A stretch of DNA of 64,000 bases from Tretioscincus oriximinensis (Eukaryota > Chordata > Lepidosauria > Squamata > Gymnophthalmidae), in contig JAJVDF010000457.1 of assembly GCA_022410635.1 (NCBI GenBank), positions 1,012,067 to 1,076,066 of the forward strand, in the 5' to 3' direction. Position 1 is the first letter of the stretch, and the number at the start of each line of letters is the position of its first letter. The notes under the pieces were generated by a model. It worked only from the letters and a program-made list of their open reading frames with translations. It was not told where the DNA came from and ran no database searches. The translations under genes and the position numbers were made by a program. Shown here one piece after another: positions 36,822 to 49,800 of the stretch.

Positions 36822-37973
36822 TTATTTGACAGAAATGTTGCTATTTTGTTGTTGGGTTAATTATGAAAAATTATAAAAAATATTTTTAATGTGTAGCAAG
36901 GCCATTAAAAATTGATGTATTGTTCTTTTTAGAAACTTTTCCAACATAATTGGTAGTACTGGCAGAAGTGACTTCTGCTAAAGATCCAGCTGGAGGGAGA
37001 AGATTAGTATGGTGCTGATTAGATCTTTGCTTTTGAGATTTTCAAACCATGTTTCGACAGATCATATCATTATGGCCCATCCAGTTGCTGAAACTGGTTG
37101 ACAGGAATACCAGAGAACCCAGTCTGATCTCTGATTTCAATAGGAGCGCAGCTTCTTAGCAGTATTCAAAGTCTTACTGCTTTGTACTGAATTGTGACTG
37201 ATGCAGGTACAGAAATAGGCTTAGATCTGAAGTGTTGCTTTTTCCTCCTGACAAAATAGTATGAATCAAGCCAATCATTCTGACAGTTGCCAAGCATCAA
37301 CCGAGACTTTAAATCTTCAGTCACTATTCCATGACTCAGCAGTCGTATTCATTTTTCAGTCTTGGATTCATCTCTGTTACAGCCTTGTCTTATTGGCAGT
37401 CTATAATGAATATCTGTAGCAGCAGAAAAGGGAAGATTGTGAAAACTCTTGTTATTTTGAGGAGCCATTAGTTGTCAGAACCTGTTCTGTGATTTATGTG
37501 CATCTGCTTGTTATGTATATGGCCTGTCTGTCTGTATTCTAGGGTTGTGAATTGAAGCCAGCGTGTCCTTTAAAAATGATGCATGATTTTCCCCTTTTGC
37601 CAGAGCTTTCTTAAAGCTGATTCAAGGATGCTGATTATATTCACTGCAGTTGGAAATACAGGAAATGCTTATCTTCTCCAAAAGATGGACTCAGACCACT
37701 TNTTTCTAGATGGGACTTAAGTCAGAGTCCTTTCTCAGCAAGAGAAAATATCTGCTTTCATTTAATTATTGTGAAGTGAAATGTATACAGCCATGTCACT
37801 AGGCTTGAGTCAGTTTTTACCGGAAATGTTAAAAAATATCCTTATGACTCACTGCAAGATCAAAGTTTCAGAAATTTGTATAAAGTCCTAGTGAAATGCC
37901 ATGACCTATTTGCACCAATTAACAAAGCTATGAATCAAATCACTTGTGTTAGCAAAGTGATGCATCTCTTTGT

Positions 37974-38298
37974 AGGGTCATCGGCCTGTGGAATTTACTT
38001 CCTGAAGAAGTAGTGGTAGCTAACAGCTTGGATAGTTTCAAGACAGGACTAGACAGGTTTATNGATACCAAGGGTATAAATGGATATTAGGATGGATGTC
38101 TGGATGTTGCCTCCAGGATGGAGCAACATGCAGGATTCCTGAAATACCATTTGCAGGGAGCCATGAACAGAAGCATATTTTGCTTTCCTCTGTTCGGACT
38201 GCCCAGGTGCATCTGGTGGGCCTCTGTGTGACACCGAATGCTGGACTTGATGGGCTGTGGCCTGATCCACTATGGCTCTTCTTATGTTCTTATGTTCT
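37974..38298 (+). mobile_element. CR1/L2-type LINE 3' end, copy C
   Basis: Starts GGGTCATCGGCCTGTGGAAT and ends CTTATGTTCTTATGTTCT. Very similar to copy B over its whole length, so probably recent; truncated to about 325 bp. Confidence 0.88.
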
Positions 38299-38352
38299 GC
38301 CTCAGAGCAAAAAATGGCATTGTGAGTTCTATCTTGCTTCAATGGTTAATGA

Positions 38353-38445
38353 ATTCAGAATCGTAGAGTTGGAAGGGATCTCCAGGAACATCTGGTCCAA
38401 TCCCCTGCTCAGTGCAGGATTCACTAAATCATCCCAGACAGATGA
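38353..38445 (-). repeat. CR1-type 3' end, reverse orientation
   Basis: AGAATCGTAGAGTTGGAAGG, then CTGGTCCAATCCCCTGC, the common reverse-strand look of a CR1 3' end in reptiles and birds. Confidence 0.6.
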
Positions 38446-40629
38446 CTTTCCCTTCCTTATTTTTCTTTGCTCACTCTTTTGATCCTAGCAGATTGTTGGC
38501 ACTAGATCACGTTGGGGTATGTGTGACCTGGAGCCTGTCAGCCATTTGCTGCTGGAAGAGGCAGCTGGTGATGGTTCACAGTAGGTTTCTAGCATGCTGT
38601 GCTTCCACAGCCAGCAGCCCTGCACATCTCAGAGATCAGAACTTGACCTCCTCTAGGGTAGGGGAAGGAGCATGCAAAGGCAAATTAGGAAAAGAAAATA
38701 GGAGGGAGCAAAGCAATTGAATTCCAATCTCTCATATGTGCAGGGTTGTTTCTTCCAGTTTTAACAACAAGGGTTCTTCTCTGCCCAGAAAGCTCACCAC
38801 CCCATTCTGTTAATTGTAGGAAATGGGAAGTCTTTTTTGGAATGCCCACTTGACAAGCTTATGTCTCCCTCTGAGCTTCTATGGAGAAGTTCACTTTCCC
38901 CAAGGGTCGATAATCGCATTCATATTTGTATAATCTGAAGTCATCCCTTCTCTCGCTAAAACTGAGTACGGAAAAGCATACCAGGGATGGGATTTTCAGA
39001 GCTGCGTCCAAAGATCAACAAATTAAAAATGGCTTCAGAAAGGGACCTGCAACAGGTTTGTGACCACGGTCTAGTTCCACATTGTAAAAGTCATATTAAT
39101 TTGCAGCATGAGAAAATTATTCTTAACTGTATATATATATATTTTCTCTTCATTTTTACAAAGCTTGGACATGTTTCTTTGCCTGACCCAGGCAGTAGCA
39201 TGTTTACAATTAGATCTGTACCAAGGATTCAGATTTGTTAAATGGATCCAAAGCTTTTATCTTGTTTTCTGTATTCTCCGTTTTTAGCTTTTGTGTCATG
39301 TTCCAAGTATAAAAGTACTTTAGAATAAAAGCCTCATCCATTTGTATATTGTTGCTTTCAAAGAGAAAAAAAATGAAAAAAAATCTTTCAAGGAAAAAAA
39401 ATCTGTTGCCTAGCTATTGCAAAACCCATGGGTCACAATTTGTGAAAGAGTGCAAATGTTATTCATTTGATTTTTGATGCAATGGTTACACAGAAAAAAG
39501 GGAGACACAGAGAGATGAAATTTAAGAAATAATGACTGTGATAATTAAGACAGTGATAACTGTGTAATTAACAGATACCTTCTAGGAAAAAAGTGTGGAA
39601 GGGATGTTGGTACAAGACAGCTTGACATGAATAAATCAATATAATTGCAGTGAAAATATTTTTTTTATACTGGTCAGGTATAAAGTGGATGGTGCAAGTG
39701 GTTTCACATAACAATTTTATTTTCATATTTGGTTGCACCAGTTTGTGATCCAATCACAGTCTTCATAGGGCAAACAAGCCCATTTCTGTTCCAAATAATA
39801 AATTTAATAAAAATATAACCGTGACATCAGAATTGACAATAACCAAAACCTAGCAGTGGAATTTTGAAGCACCCAAGACCCTGTGCTCCTGTCTATCAAT
39901 CAGGCTACATTTATCCAGTAATACAACAAAATGTGATTTCCCCTGATATCATCATTTGCCTGAACGTTTTAAGAGTTTAACCTGCTATATGAGAAAACTC
40001 AATCTCTCACACACTATCCTAATATGCCATCTGTATAATTCTTCTTTCATATGAAATGTATGGTTTAAGATGTGCAGAACATTTCCATCTAGAAATGGGA
40101 CCTGAAATATTAGAATTTTTCCCATCCAGTAGTGGCCATAAGTCATGAAAGAGAAACATAGCTTATGGAGGGAGTTATCTTGCATTTCAGGAAAGATAAT
40201 TCAGGGAAACAAGTTCTGACTGACCCTTCTCCCCCAATAAATTGGAATTCAATTCCTCATTGGCAGCTATGTCAATAATTCTCCTAGGTTAGTTGTAAGG
40301 ATATTTTTGGGCACAAATTACTCAATATTCAGGCAACAATGGGGTGCGGTTTGTACAGGTTTTCATTCTGATGCAAGTCCTCAGAACTCCAACTTTGCAT
40401 TATCTCTTTCTACCATTTTGCTATGTAGATAATGGACAATGAAAATAGGACCATACTGCTTCCACTCTTGTAATCTGAAAAGCGCTAAGGTTCAAATCTC
40501 TTTATATGTAAGCCTCAAGATAGGTCTAAACTGAAGGCTGATAGGAAGGGGGGAAAGGTTTTTGGAAGAAAAATTAGTTAATAGATTAATAAATAATGGA
40601 TGGATGTTTGGGATGGAATGGAATGGATG
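38446..40629. other. Unassigned intergenic sequence
   Basis: AT-rich, a few simple runs (A-rich near 39362-39405, TA run near 39130). No gene or repeat I can support. Confidence 0.4.
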
Positions 40630-40637
40630 TTCACAAA

Positions 40638-41094
40638 CAGTACCGGGCAGGGGCTACAGCCCTGGGCAGCAAGTTGGTGGCCATTTATTTGGACAGCAAA
40701 TTGCTGGCCATTTAAATTTCTCCCAGTTGCGTCTACTGGGCATGTCCCAGTAGCAGCAGACATGTACTGCACATGTCCCAGACACCACCACAAGCCACTG
40801 CCACCATGCACCATTGTATTGTTGCTCTGCTGCTATGCATGTGCTGCCACCTGTCTGTCTGTGAGCTGCTTTGCTTAGCCCCTGCACAGGCAGCTGAGAG
40901 TGGGAGACAGAGAGCATAGGGCAAATGATGTCACTTCTGGAATCTGCTTCAGGGAATGNCATCTGGAGTGACATCACTTCCTNTCCCACCCCAGAAGTGA
41001 CATCACTTCCTGTCCTGTCTGGAAGTGTTTTTTTTTTNGGGGGGATACATTTTTTTGCAGCCCAGGGACGTAATATACCCCAAATCCGGCCCTG
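40638..41094. mobile_element. Non-autonomous hAT-like element, third family
   Basis: Starts CAGTACCGGGCAGGGGC; the right end inverted reads CAGGGCCGGATTTGGGG, a common hAT end. Flanks TTCACAAA (40630-40637) and TTCACAAT (41095-41102) match at 7 of 8. Contains repeated GAAGTGACATCACTTCC words. Confidence 0.7.
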
Positions 41095-41614
41095 TTCACA
41101 ATACTACTTGTTTTTAAGACTTGACTATCATAAAAAGGTTAGCTACTAAGTATGAAATATCATGCATTTTTAGAAATTGAACTGGGCTCAGAAATGGGTA
41201 TTAATAACAAATGGCCTTTCCATTTTTTTATAGGAAGCCTTTGCTTGTATTCTGTAGGGAAAACATTAGATGGAAATTGAAAAGGTCTATGATTGCGTCC
41301 CAGACTCACAGTACATGATGTTTTCCTTTAGGTAGTATGCTATAAGACATTTTATTTCAGGTTTTGTAGCAATGTACTGTGACAGTAAGTTGGCAAGAAG
41401 AAGGAAAATTAAGGCACAATGAAGGCAGAGATTTCAGCGAAGTAACTAAAAGAAGATACATCTTCCATCTTTATGAAACTTCTCCAAGCCATCAGTTTTT
41501 AAACTTAACTGTCTTTCTTGAAAATTGCTTCAGAGTTCTGTAACTGGGCATGTATTAATTATTGACATTTGACAGAAAGACTGCAATCAGTCATGATAAA
41601 AATGTGTTACAGGG

Positions 41615-41905
41615 TGAGTTTAAGGTCACATCCTCATGCACAATTTCTATTGCGTTGGTAGCAACATCGTCTTTAATCTGCCCCAAGAGGTCCATTGCTG
41701 CAGAAACTCTAGCTACCATAGTTTGTGTGATTCAACAGCGGGCATTTTGTAAAATCCGAAAGAGAGCTTCGTGCAGACTTTGGGGCAACATGTAAAAATT
41801 CATTGGCTCTTGGCTTGCAGAGAATGCTTGGGAATTGTAAGGAGGCTTGCAGAGAATGTTGGGGACTGTAATAAGACAAGCACAGCAATGCATTATGGAG
41901 TTCAT
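41615..41905. repeat. Interspersed repeat paired with 48858-49155
   Basis: Shared order: GCATCC/ACATCC near the start, GTAGCAACATCGTCTTTAAT versus GCAGCAACATCATGTAAAAT, then CTTGGCTTGCAGAGAATGCT versus CTCGGCTTGCTGAGAACGCT. Probably an old DNA element. Confidence 0.5.
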
Positions 41906-42012
41906 CATATCATGAGATTTTCTTCTGCAGGTTTTCTTCTGTGCTCTAACCTATAGTTTTCACTGAATTTGAATCTGCTGACAGGATACTCTCATTCTTT
42001 GTTTCTTTTCAG

Positions 42013-42074
42013 TGTTTGACAAGGTTCCAGAAGTTATAGCTGATCCAGTGTTGGAGGAGCCTTCCACTTGTCCT
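42013..42074 (+). other. Exon-like 62-bp segment with strong splice sites
   Basis: Preceded by a pyrimidine tract CTTTGTTTCTTTTCAG and followed by GTAAGTGAA, both near-consensus. One of three frames is open (phase 2 in, phase 0 out), reading FDKVPEVIADPVLEEPSTCP. I do not recognise the peptide. It could be an exon of an unannotated transcript or a chance match. Confidence 0.35.
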
Positions 42075-42239
42075 GTAAGTGAAAAGCATGTTGTTTGGTA
42101 AAAAAATGTTCAGTATCTCCCATATTTTGTTTAACTGGAATAAAGTGGTTGATAGATTGCAAAAGCCCTGACTTGCACCTAATCAGAACTGTAGCAATCT
42201 GCTATCATTTTTCTGTTTGCTAATTTCCACGGCAGCAAC

Positions 42240-42961
42240 CATCACTCTAGGGAGAAGGGGATGAGTGGATACATTCAGTGTCTGTCACTTCCAATGGAGA
42301 TGATTGGCTGATCACCCATTGGGAGAATCACCTCCAAAATGATGGTGCCCAAGTTGGAGTGGTCGGTGTTGTCACAGGCTACCAGCGCCCACTCCAAAAT
42401 GCCAGAACTTTGCACCACCTGGCCATCATCCACCACATCCCAACATTGGCCCACTGCGAGTCACTAGGTGCCTGCACTGACCAAGTCGACTGCACACACA
42501 TTGCCACCTGGCTAGTGGGCCCACCCGAGGGCCCACATTACCCCCCTGTGATCTACTATACACCCACCCATATCAAGCAGAATGCTCACACACCACCACA
42601 AATGCTGCATTGCATGGTTGCCATGATAAATGCCACCATTCACTTCAAGGCAGTGGAAGAGGGTAGTAGAACACACACCAGCATTTTTGCAGACTTTACA
42701 GTTGCTATATATTCTGAAATAATATAGTATATTGTGGCAAAAATGCAATAAACAATAGAAAACTGTTAGCCCACCTCTTTTTCATTGCTTGAGTGAGCAA
42801 AGGCTAACAGAATCTACAATTGCAGCTTTGCACACTAGCAAAGAAAAAAGAGATATCTGTGTACCATATTTGCCACTCAAGAGACTCTCCAATGGGTGAC
42901 TGGTACATAAAAAAGTGAGTGAGTGATCACAAGTATGGCAAAGCTTTTATTATATTATAGA
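42240..42961. repeat. Interspersed repeat with 149-codon ORF, related to 12700-13070
   Basis: ORF 42278-42727 encodes a His/Thr-rich peptide without a recognised domain. Nucleotide words shared with the 12.7-13.07 kb copy show it is repeat-derived. The right part inverted begins TCTATAATATAATAAAAGC at 42961, which resembles a Helitron 5' end, but orientation and the other end are not settled. Confidence 0.4.
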
Positions 42962-43167
42962 TGATTGTAATTGCATTTAGACAAATGTCCTCAGAGTCTG
43001 TGAATATTCACAAGGTCAAAAGCATTGAATGGGCTGTCACCATTGATACTGACAATTTACAACTTGTTGCTGAATAGAATGCCATGCCACAGTTTGGTAG
43101 AAAAATGCTCATAGTTCACAGAAAGTTTGCGTTAAACCATCATCCTTCCTATTGTAGCATTAGTGTT

Positions 43168-43306
43168 ATGGATACAACAACCACAACCAACAACAACAAC
43201 AACAACAACCACAACCAACAACCAACCACAACAACCACAACCACAACAGCAACCACAACAACCACAACCACAACCACCGCCACCACCACAACAACAACAA
43301 CCACAC
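43168..43306 (+). repeat. (CAA/CCA)n imperfect microsatellite
   Basis: About 130 bp of CAACAA and CCACAA units. Overlapping Thr/Gln/Pro-rich ORFs are translations of the repeat. Confidence 0.95.
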
Positions 43307-43545
43307 ACTATTAGGACCAGTGGGTCATTGGTCTATGGAATTCACTTCCAGAGGAGGTGGTGATAGTTGGCGGGCTGCATAGCTTCAAGGTGTAGGATTA
43401 GATAAATTCATGAAAAAACTGGCAATATTGCTGAAATACAATTTGCAGGGAGTCAGGAACTGGTGAGGGTATAGCCACTGTATCAGAAAGAATGCTGGAC
43501 TGGAAGTACTATGGTCCAATTCATCAAGGCTCATCTTTTGAATTC
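43307..43545 (+). mobile_element. CR1/L2-type LINE 3' end, copy E, diverged
   Basis: CACTATTAGGACCAGTGGGT, then GGTCTATGGAATTCACTTCC and AATACAATTTGCAGGGAGTC match copies A-C in order. Directly follows the CAA repeat. Confidence 0.75.
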
Positions 43546-46500
43546 TGCATCTTTAATGAATTTTCAGCAGGTGCATCATCATTAAAGATTTCATTACATA
43601 TAATCCAGCTGACATGGCTACCTCTAAACAGAGAAATATACAGACTCTTGTTTAAATTTCAGTTGCCTATTACCATCCTTGCCAGACAATAGAGCAAATT
43701 TGTGGAGCAAATGTGCAGCTTTAATTTGCCTGGCATTGCTCCCATGATTCCTATAATGTAAACTAAATTCCCAGAACTGCCTAGATGTCTGCTCTTGTAC
43801 TTGCACATTGGGTGTTTTTGATGCAGTTTAACCCACACATCTGTATGGNGGTCGTTTTCCTAAAGGAAAAACACCTGAAACAAATGTCAAAGCTATATGC
43901 ACCATCCATTGGTTAAAAGAGAATTATAAATAAACATCATCATTATTATTATTATTAAGATAAACAGTACTACCAATTTTGATAATTTTACCAGAATTTC
44001 TGTAGATCCAAGAGCAAACAAAATGGTTTTGTATGATTTTGAGTTGGCATTTTAAGTTATTTAAACCAACAGTTATTCGATAGCTGCTTTTTAATTTTGT
44101 CTGTTATTTATAAGATCTGTCTTCTGCACTGTCACTACACCCACTCTATGCCAGGCGTGATCAGTTTCCTTCCTTCCATCATCATAATATTAGTACATTT
44201 GTTAGTAACAGAGTAACATGTTAGAATATAAGAACAAAAGAGAGTCTGACAACTCATCAGATGGCATACCTCCCACACACCAAAGGTGAAATGTTCTTTT
44301 GCATAGAAGAATTTCTGCTCAATCTCCCCGCAAGTATGTATTATAACAAAATATTAATGCTTGAGAGGAAAGAACAAGCTTCCTCTTCAAAGTTCAAACC
44401 AAATTAGGTTCTTGCTTTTAGACATCATCCAAGCAAAATATTAAACCACGAAGGACATTACTGAATTCCAGATTCTGTTAATCCAGCCAGCATATCCAAT
44501 AGGCAATTACGGCTGGAAGCTGTGGGGGACCTATTTTGTACTTTTCTCTTTGGAACGGTCTACTGGGTTTCCAGAATATGTTGTTTGCCACATATTGTGC
44601 TCTGGTCTTTTCTGCTGGTGGCTGCTTGTTTCATTTTCTGAAAAGCAGCAAATGTCTCCTCCATTAAAAAAGAAACCTGCTAAAATGTTCTTTTCTACTT
44701 CAGTATTAAAGGCAGATAAACATCAGATAGTACTGGAAGAATTTGTGAAATGAAAGGTGTAATGTAGAAATTATTGGCAGTCTGGCAAAATCCGGTACAA
44801 GCTAATTTATTTATTATTTATTTACTTACATTTATATTTAATCCTATTTCCAAAGGTCTCACAACGATGGAGGTAATAGCTCTTGATGATTATTGCTCAC
44901 TGTGGCTGCATCCTTACTGTGTTTGTTTATCCTGAGGTTTACTTATAATCAGGGATTTTAGTTTATTTGATTTAATTCACCTCATTTTATATCTTTGCAG
45001 CATATTCTATTCTTTCAGTTTCTGACATGTAAGATTCTCTTTCAATCATTTTGGGTTTTTTTCTTTCTCAAGAGGAATACAGTAGTCCTTCCTACCAAAT
45101 GCTATTGGATGCTTTGCTGTTAATATCAGATCTCTTGCACTTCTCACTCCACCAGCCTTACGACTGGGTGAGGGAATGTCAATTCAGTCAAATATCACTG
45201 GCTATTTCCTCTTTCCAGTTTAGCAAAGATTAAAATGTAATTCACACAAACACTTCCACATTTTCTTACCCAAACTACCCACAGATCATAGACTTTGAGC
45301 TATAACCATACATAACACTTCAACAGTTGTCCCCCCTTAAACTATAGTAAATCAGTTTTAAAACCCAAAGCTGATGTGGCAAATGCAACACAAATTCAAG
45401 TTGCAAATGGATTATTGACATTGTCTGGATGCAACATATGCCTCACCCACCTATTTTCTTTTCTCTCACATGATTTATTAGTAAAGTCAAATGTGCTTCC
45501 TTCTCTTTAGTCACTAACCAATAGCAACAGCCACATGCAGTTTGGGTGTATACCCTCAGTAGCAGCAGGGTGAAGGCATAGGAGAGGGTTGAGCATCATT
45601 TTATCACTCATCTCTGACGTCCTTAACTTCTGTCTGATCAATGAATAATTTGCCATGGGTTACACGTATCAAAGGTGGTCCAGTGAACTGCCCCACCTGT
45701 TGACCACTACTGATGATTTGATTTTTCCAGGTGTCGTGTGTAACTGAAAGCAGAAACTGTTCTAAATTAACACAAATACTAATTATAAAATGATCTTGCT
45801 GTTAAAAGAACTGGTTAGTTTGCATTAAATTCTGGAAAGAAAAAATCCCTCAGCCAGATGTGGTAACAGCATATAATTAAGGGCTCTACAGGAAGGAGGA
45901 ACTGGAACAACCTCTTACAAAAAAAAGGCTTCATATTCATCGGAGTAAGAAATTATTGCTGAGGATCTCATTAAAATGTATGGCAGATTCGTTTTAATGT
46001 AGTCTATAGGAAGACTATTGCTTGCATGCTATTGAACTGTCCCCTTGGAAGATTGTCCGCAAAAACAAATAGACAGATGTTCAGACAATTGGTACATTTT
46101 CAGCATTCCCATCTCCTTCCCAAATATTATGGCACCCCACGAACACTAACACAACCTTATTTTTCAACTAGCATAATGCAATGGCAATATAAAACTACAC
46201 CTTGTGATACACAATGCTAAAATGGCTCTGAAAACCATGTTAGTCTTTTGAGAAAGGAAAGCAAAAACAAAAAGAAATTGTGAAAATTGAGGGATAATAC
46301 ATTTTCCAACAAATAAAAAAAAACCATGTGAGTATGTGCAGATGGCCTGTCAGGAGATTCCCTTCAAAATATGTTTATTAATGAGATTCCCTCAATTACA
46401 TGAAATAATTTTAATGAGTAAGCTTCTTCTCCCTCTATCACACCATCTGACATAAGTGTGATAAAGTAATTAACAATACATAATTTGGCAAAATCATGCA

Positions 46501-46566
46501 GTAAAGATGAAAGTCCCCCATGGTGGCTAAGGAGCAGACAAAAAGGTTTCTTAGAAGTACTATTTA
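43546..46566. other. Unassigned intergenic sequence
   Basis: No gene recognised. A SINE-type 3' tail with ATTTATTT and CCAAAGGTCTCACAA lies at about 44803-44865; the rest is unassigned. Confidence 0.4.
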
Positions 46567-46873
46567 GGCTACAAACGTACTAGGGCTAAAAACGGATGCG
46601 ACAATGAATTCACTGTGCATTTGGTTACCAGTAGTGGCTTCAAGACCCTGAATCCAGCCAGGTTGCTTTCCATCTTTCGGGGGGGAGGGAGGGAGGAAGA
46701 AGGGACAGGGGCAGCTATGGAAAGAGGCTGGGAGGGAACGAAGGGAATCTGATGTCACCATGTGTTCTGTGGGGACACTGAAACAGGACTAGAAACGGAC
46801 TTGGATTTGGATTGGCTTTGGAGGTTTCCAAAGCACTTTAACTTCTGTTTTTATCCCTAGTGCATCTGCAGAC
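46567..46873. mobile_element. Harbinger-like MITE, TSD TTA
   Basis: Left end GGCTACAAACGTACTAGGG, right end CCCTAGTGCATCTGCAGAC, inverted; TTA on both sides (46564-46566, 46874-46876). About 307 bp. Inside: GATTTGGATTGG and a G-rich block near 46680. Confidence 0.6.
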
Positions 46874-46876
46874 TTA

Positions 46877-49800
46877 GTGTCGTCAGTGAAACGTAGAAAA
46901 ATATTTCCAATTTTACTCCTTGATTATGAATTTAGGTCCANTATTGGCTCATATTAAGACTTTCATTTTGTGGTTATGAAGTAAAGTCCTTCCTTAAACT
47001 TCCAAAACTATTGTTAATCATTTGCGTTTCAATTTTTTTTGGGCCAGACAATAAAAAGATCAAACAATAAAGAAACAAATAATAAAGTCCTGAAATTATC
47101 TTCAGTCCTGTAGAACTGAACTAAATCTAAATTTTCTGGTTTTTAATTCAATTCTTCAGGATTGGTGATGGTTTAAAATTGCATGTATGATCGAATTCTA
47201 GGAAACACTAAGGTTGTATCCTGATTAGGGGAACAAAAGACGATCCAAAGCTGTTTGGATCTGAGCTGAACATCTGCATTGTCCATTCACCATGCTCAGT
47301 CCACACAGCAATGCATTTTTTGAGCAGAATTCAGAAAACCATCACAATGCAGCTTAACGCAATTTGCGTTAAGTGCATTCTGATGACAATTTTACTCTGA
47401 GCTCCAATGGGAGCAAGGTCCAAACAGCTGGAGGTTTGGCCCATAGGTGTCTTCTAGGAAAGACAGATTGGAAGCCCAAGGGCTATCCAAACAGCTGCTC
47501 GCAAGTGAGGTTCTGAGTGAAAGGAAGTCTTTAACTGAATTGTTTTTAATTTTTTCAGCTTTCTTCCATAGTTGGTTCATTTCTTCACCCAAAGATCAGT
47601 CAATGATTCACTATTGTCAACTTGTTGTCTTCTGATTAACTGGTATAATGATCCACCCAGCCCTTTCATCTCTTTAATTTTATCTATGAATATTTCTTGC
47701 AAGGGGGCATTGGGTGTTAAAATACTCTGTTCATAATTATTTCACTGAATTGTATGTATTGCTTGCCCTATTTGCAACCATTTATCTCTGCTCAAAACCT
47801 GTTCTAAGTCATTCTAAGAAATGAGTCTTCCACTAGGCATAAAGATATATTTGAATGTTACAATTATGTGTTTAGCTAATTTCTTTAAATTGTTTGATAA
47901 AAATATCACATTTTCCCTGGTGATATGTCGAATACTCATGAGCTTGGACCTTCGAGGCATCAACTAAAATTGCCATCTTTTCCAACTTTGCAAAATGGTT
48001 CTTGTTGGTTGCAGACTATTCTGAGTTGCAGTCCTGTTTATATTTTATGCCAGGATAGATTGATTTTCTTATTTAATTTCCTCTTTAATCTTGAGCATTT
48101 CTTATCTCAAGTTGAAATAAATTTCTCAACTGGAAGGATGGGATATCCCACCATCCCCTGCTTGTTTCCACATATATTTCCTTTTTGGCTAGTCGGGGTT
48201 TCTTATATCCACATGCCCATTATCTTCTTTGTTTATCCCAACCCTGTAAAATCTTCTTCAAGACTTCCTCTGATAATGCATATGTAACACAGCCTCCAGC
48301 ATCCCCAGATTTTTATAGGAAGAGAAGAGAAGAACCAGAGTTCCCAAGAGACAGAAATGAAATTGCCCAGGAGGCAGGAGAGCAGTTGTCTGACCCTTTT
48401 GACATCTAGCAACCTGTCTCAGTATCAAAGCCTAGAAAGATCCAGCAGGAGTCCATGGGATACAGTTTCAAGAGACTTTTACCCTTTCCTGCTTTCAAAG
48501 CTTTAGGTTCCTTTTTCTTTTCTTTTTTGCTGCAGGGAAATTATACCAAAATATAAGCTCCCATCCCCAACATGAAATATTTTTAAATTACAAATAGCAT
48601 TTTCCGCAGCAAGCTTTTTATCCACATAGAAAGCAAGGCTTTTATTACATTTTATATTTTTATTTTTATTTAGGGGTGCTTATACTGCAGATTTATAGTT
48701 GCTGAACTATGAATATTCTAGAGAAGTGTGAGCAGGTGCTGTTGAGGCACCCAATAATTTATGGTGGCAGAAAATTTTGTGTTCACAGGTGGTTATGGGA
48801 GGGAATATGTCCCTATCCTTTGTTTATCTTTCGATTGTAGCTTTGCGTAATACTAAGTCTGCATCCCCATTAAGGATAATTAACAAGTTGGCAGCAACAT
48901 CATGTAAAATTTGCCCCATTACCTCAGAGTTTCAGTGATTTACTCTCTAAAAAGGCTTGCAGTCCCATTTTTTTCCCTGTTAGCTCATTTTTATCAATTC
49001 AGCAGCAAACTTTTAATGCAAAAGATTGCTTAGTGGGGACATTCAGTAATGTGAATTCAGGCCAGCTGTAAAAACCTAATTGGCGCTCGGCTTGCTGAGA
49101 ACGCTGGGAACTGAAGTAAAATAAGTGCAGCAATGATTTATGGGGAATGTGGTGTCACAATGTTACTGGGAAATGTCACGGAGAAACAAGAAACAGCAAA
49201 GAAAGATTTTATAAAAATAGCAATATTAGGGATGTAAGGGGGAAGCAGCCTAAGCTAGGCTCCTCCAATTGGCAAAAAGGATATTGCAGAAGATTATTTA
49301 GATCTTTCAGTTCTCTCTCTCTGGGTCTGCCAAAATCAGAAGGTGATGCTAAATACCATCCAAGCGTCTGCCCATTTCTCTTTGTATTTTCCCTATGCTT
49401 GACCTACAATTGTGGGTATTTCAACTTGGAGAAAAATAATGATGAAATGGCATTAACAACTGATGACATTGATGTATTTTTCCATAAGAACAATCTTTTT
49501 TGGGGGTGGGGTCACAACTACTATATATTGGGATTGCCACAGTTTTAATACAGTTAGTGTACCTGTTCTGTTTAGATCATCTTGCTGTTAAAATTGTTTC
49601 CATTGTGTCAAACCTAACTATAGTGACTGAGAGTAGAAAATACACAACCAGGCAAGACTGAAAATGGATGAGCAAAGGAAATTATTGTTTACAGAAACAA
49701 ATGTGAATAGGAAATTGTACTGAAACAGATCAAAAAGGGCAGAGAACCAGCAGAATCAACAGGCTACGCATTTTCTAATCTTTTGCTNGTGATGTAAAAT

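Noticed and set aside
43084..43363. Thr/Gln/Pro-rich ORFs
   Set aside because: They are translations of the CAA/CCA microsatellite.
47400..48290. Possible L1 fragment on the minus strand
   Set aside because: Suggestive residues only, with many stops and no diagnostic motif; not strong enough to list as an element.
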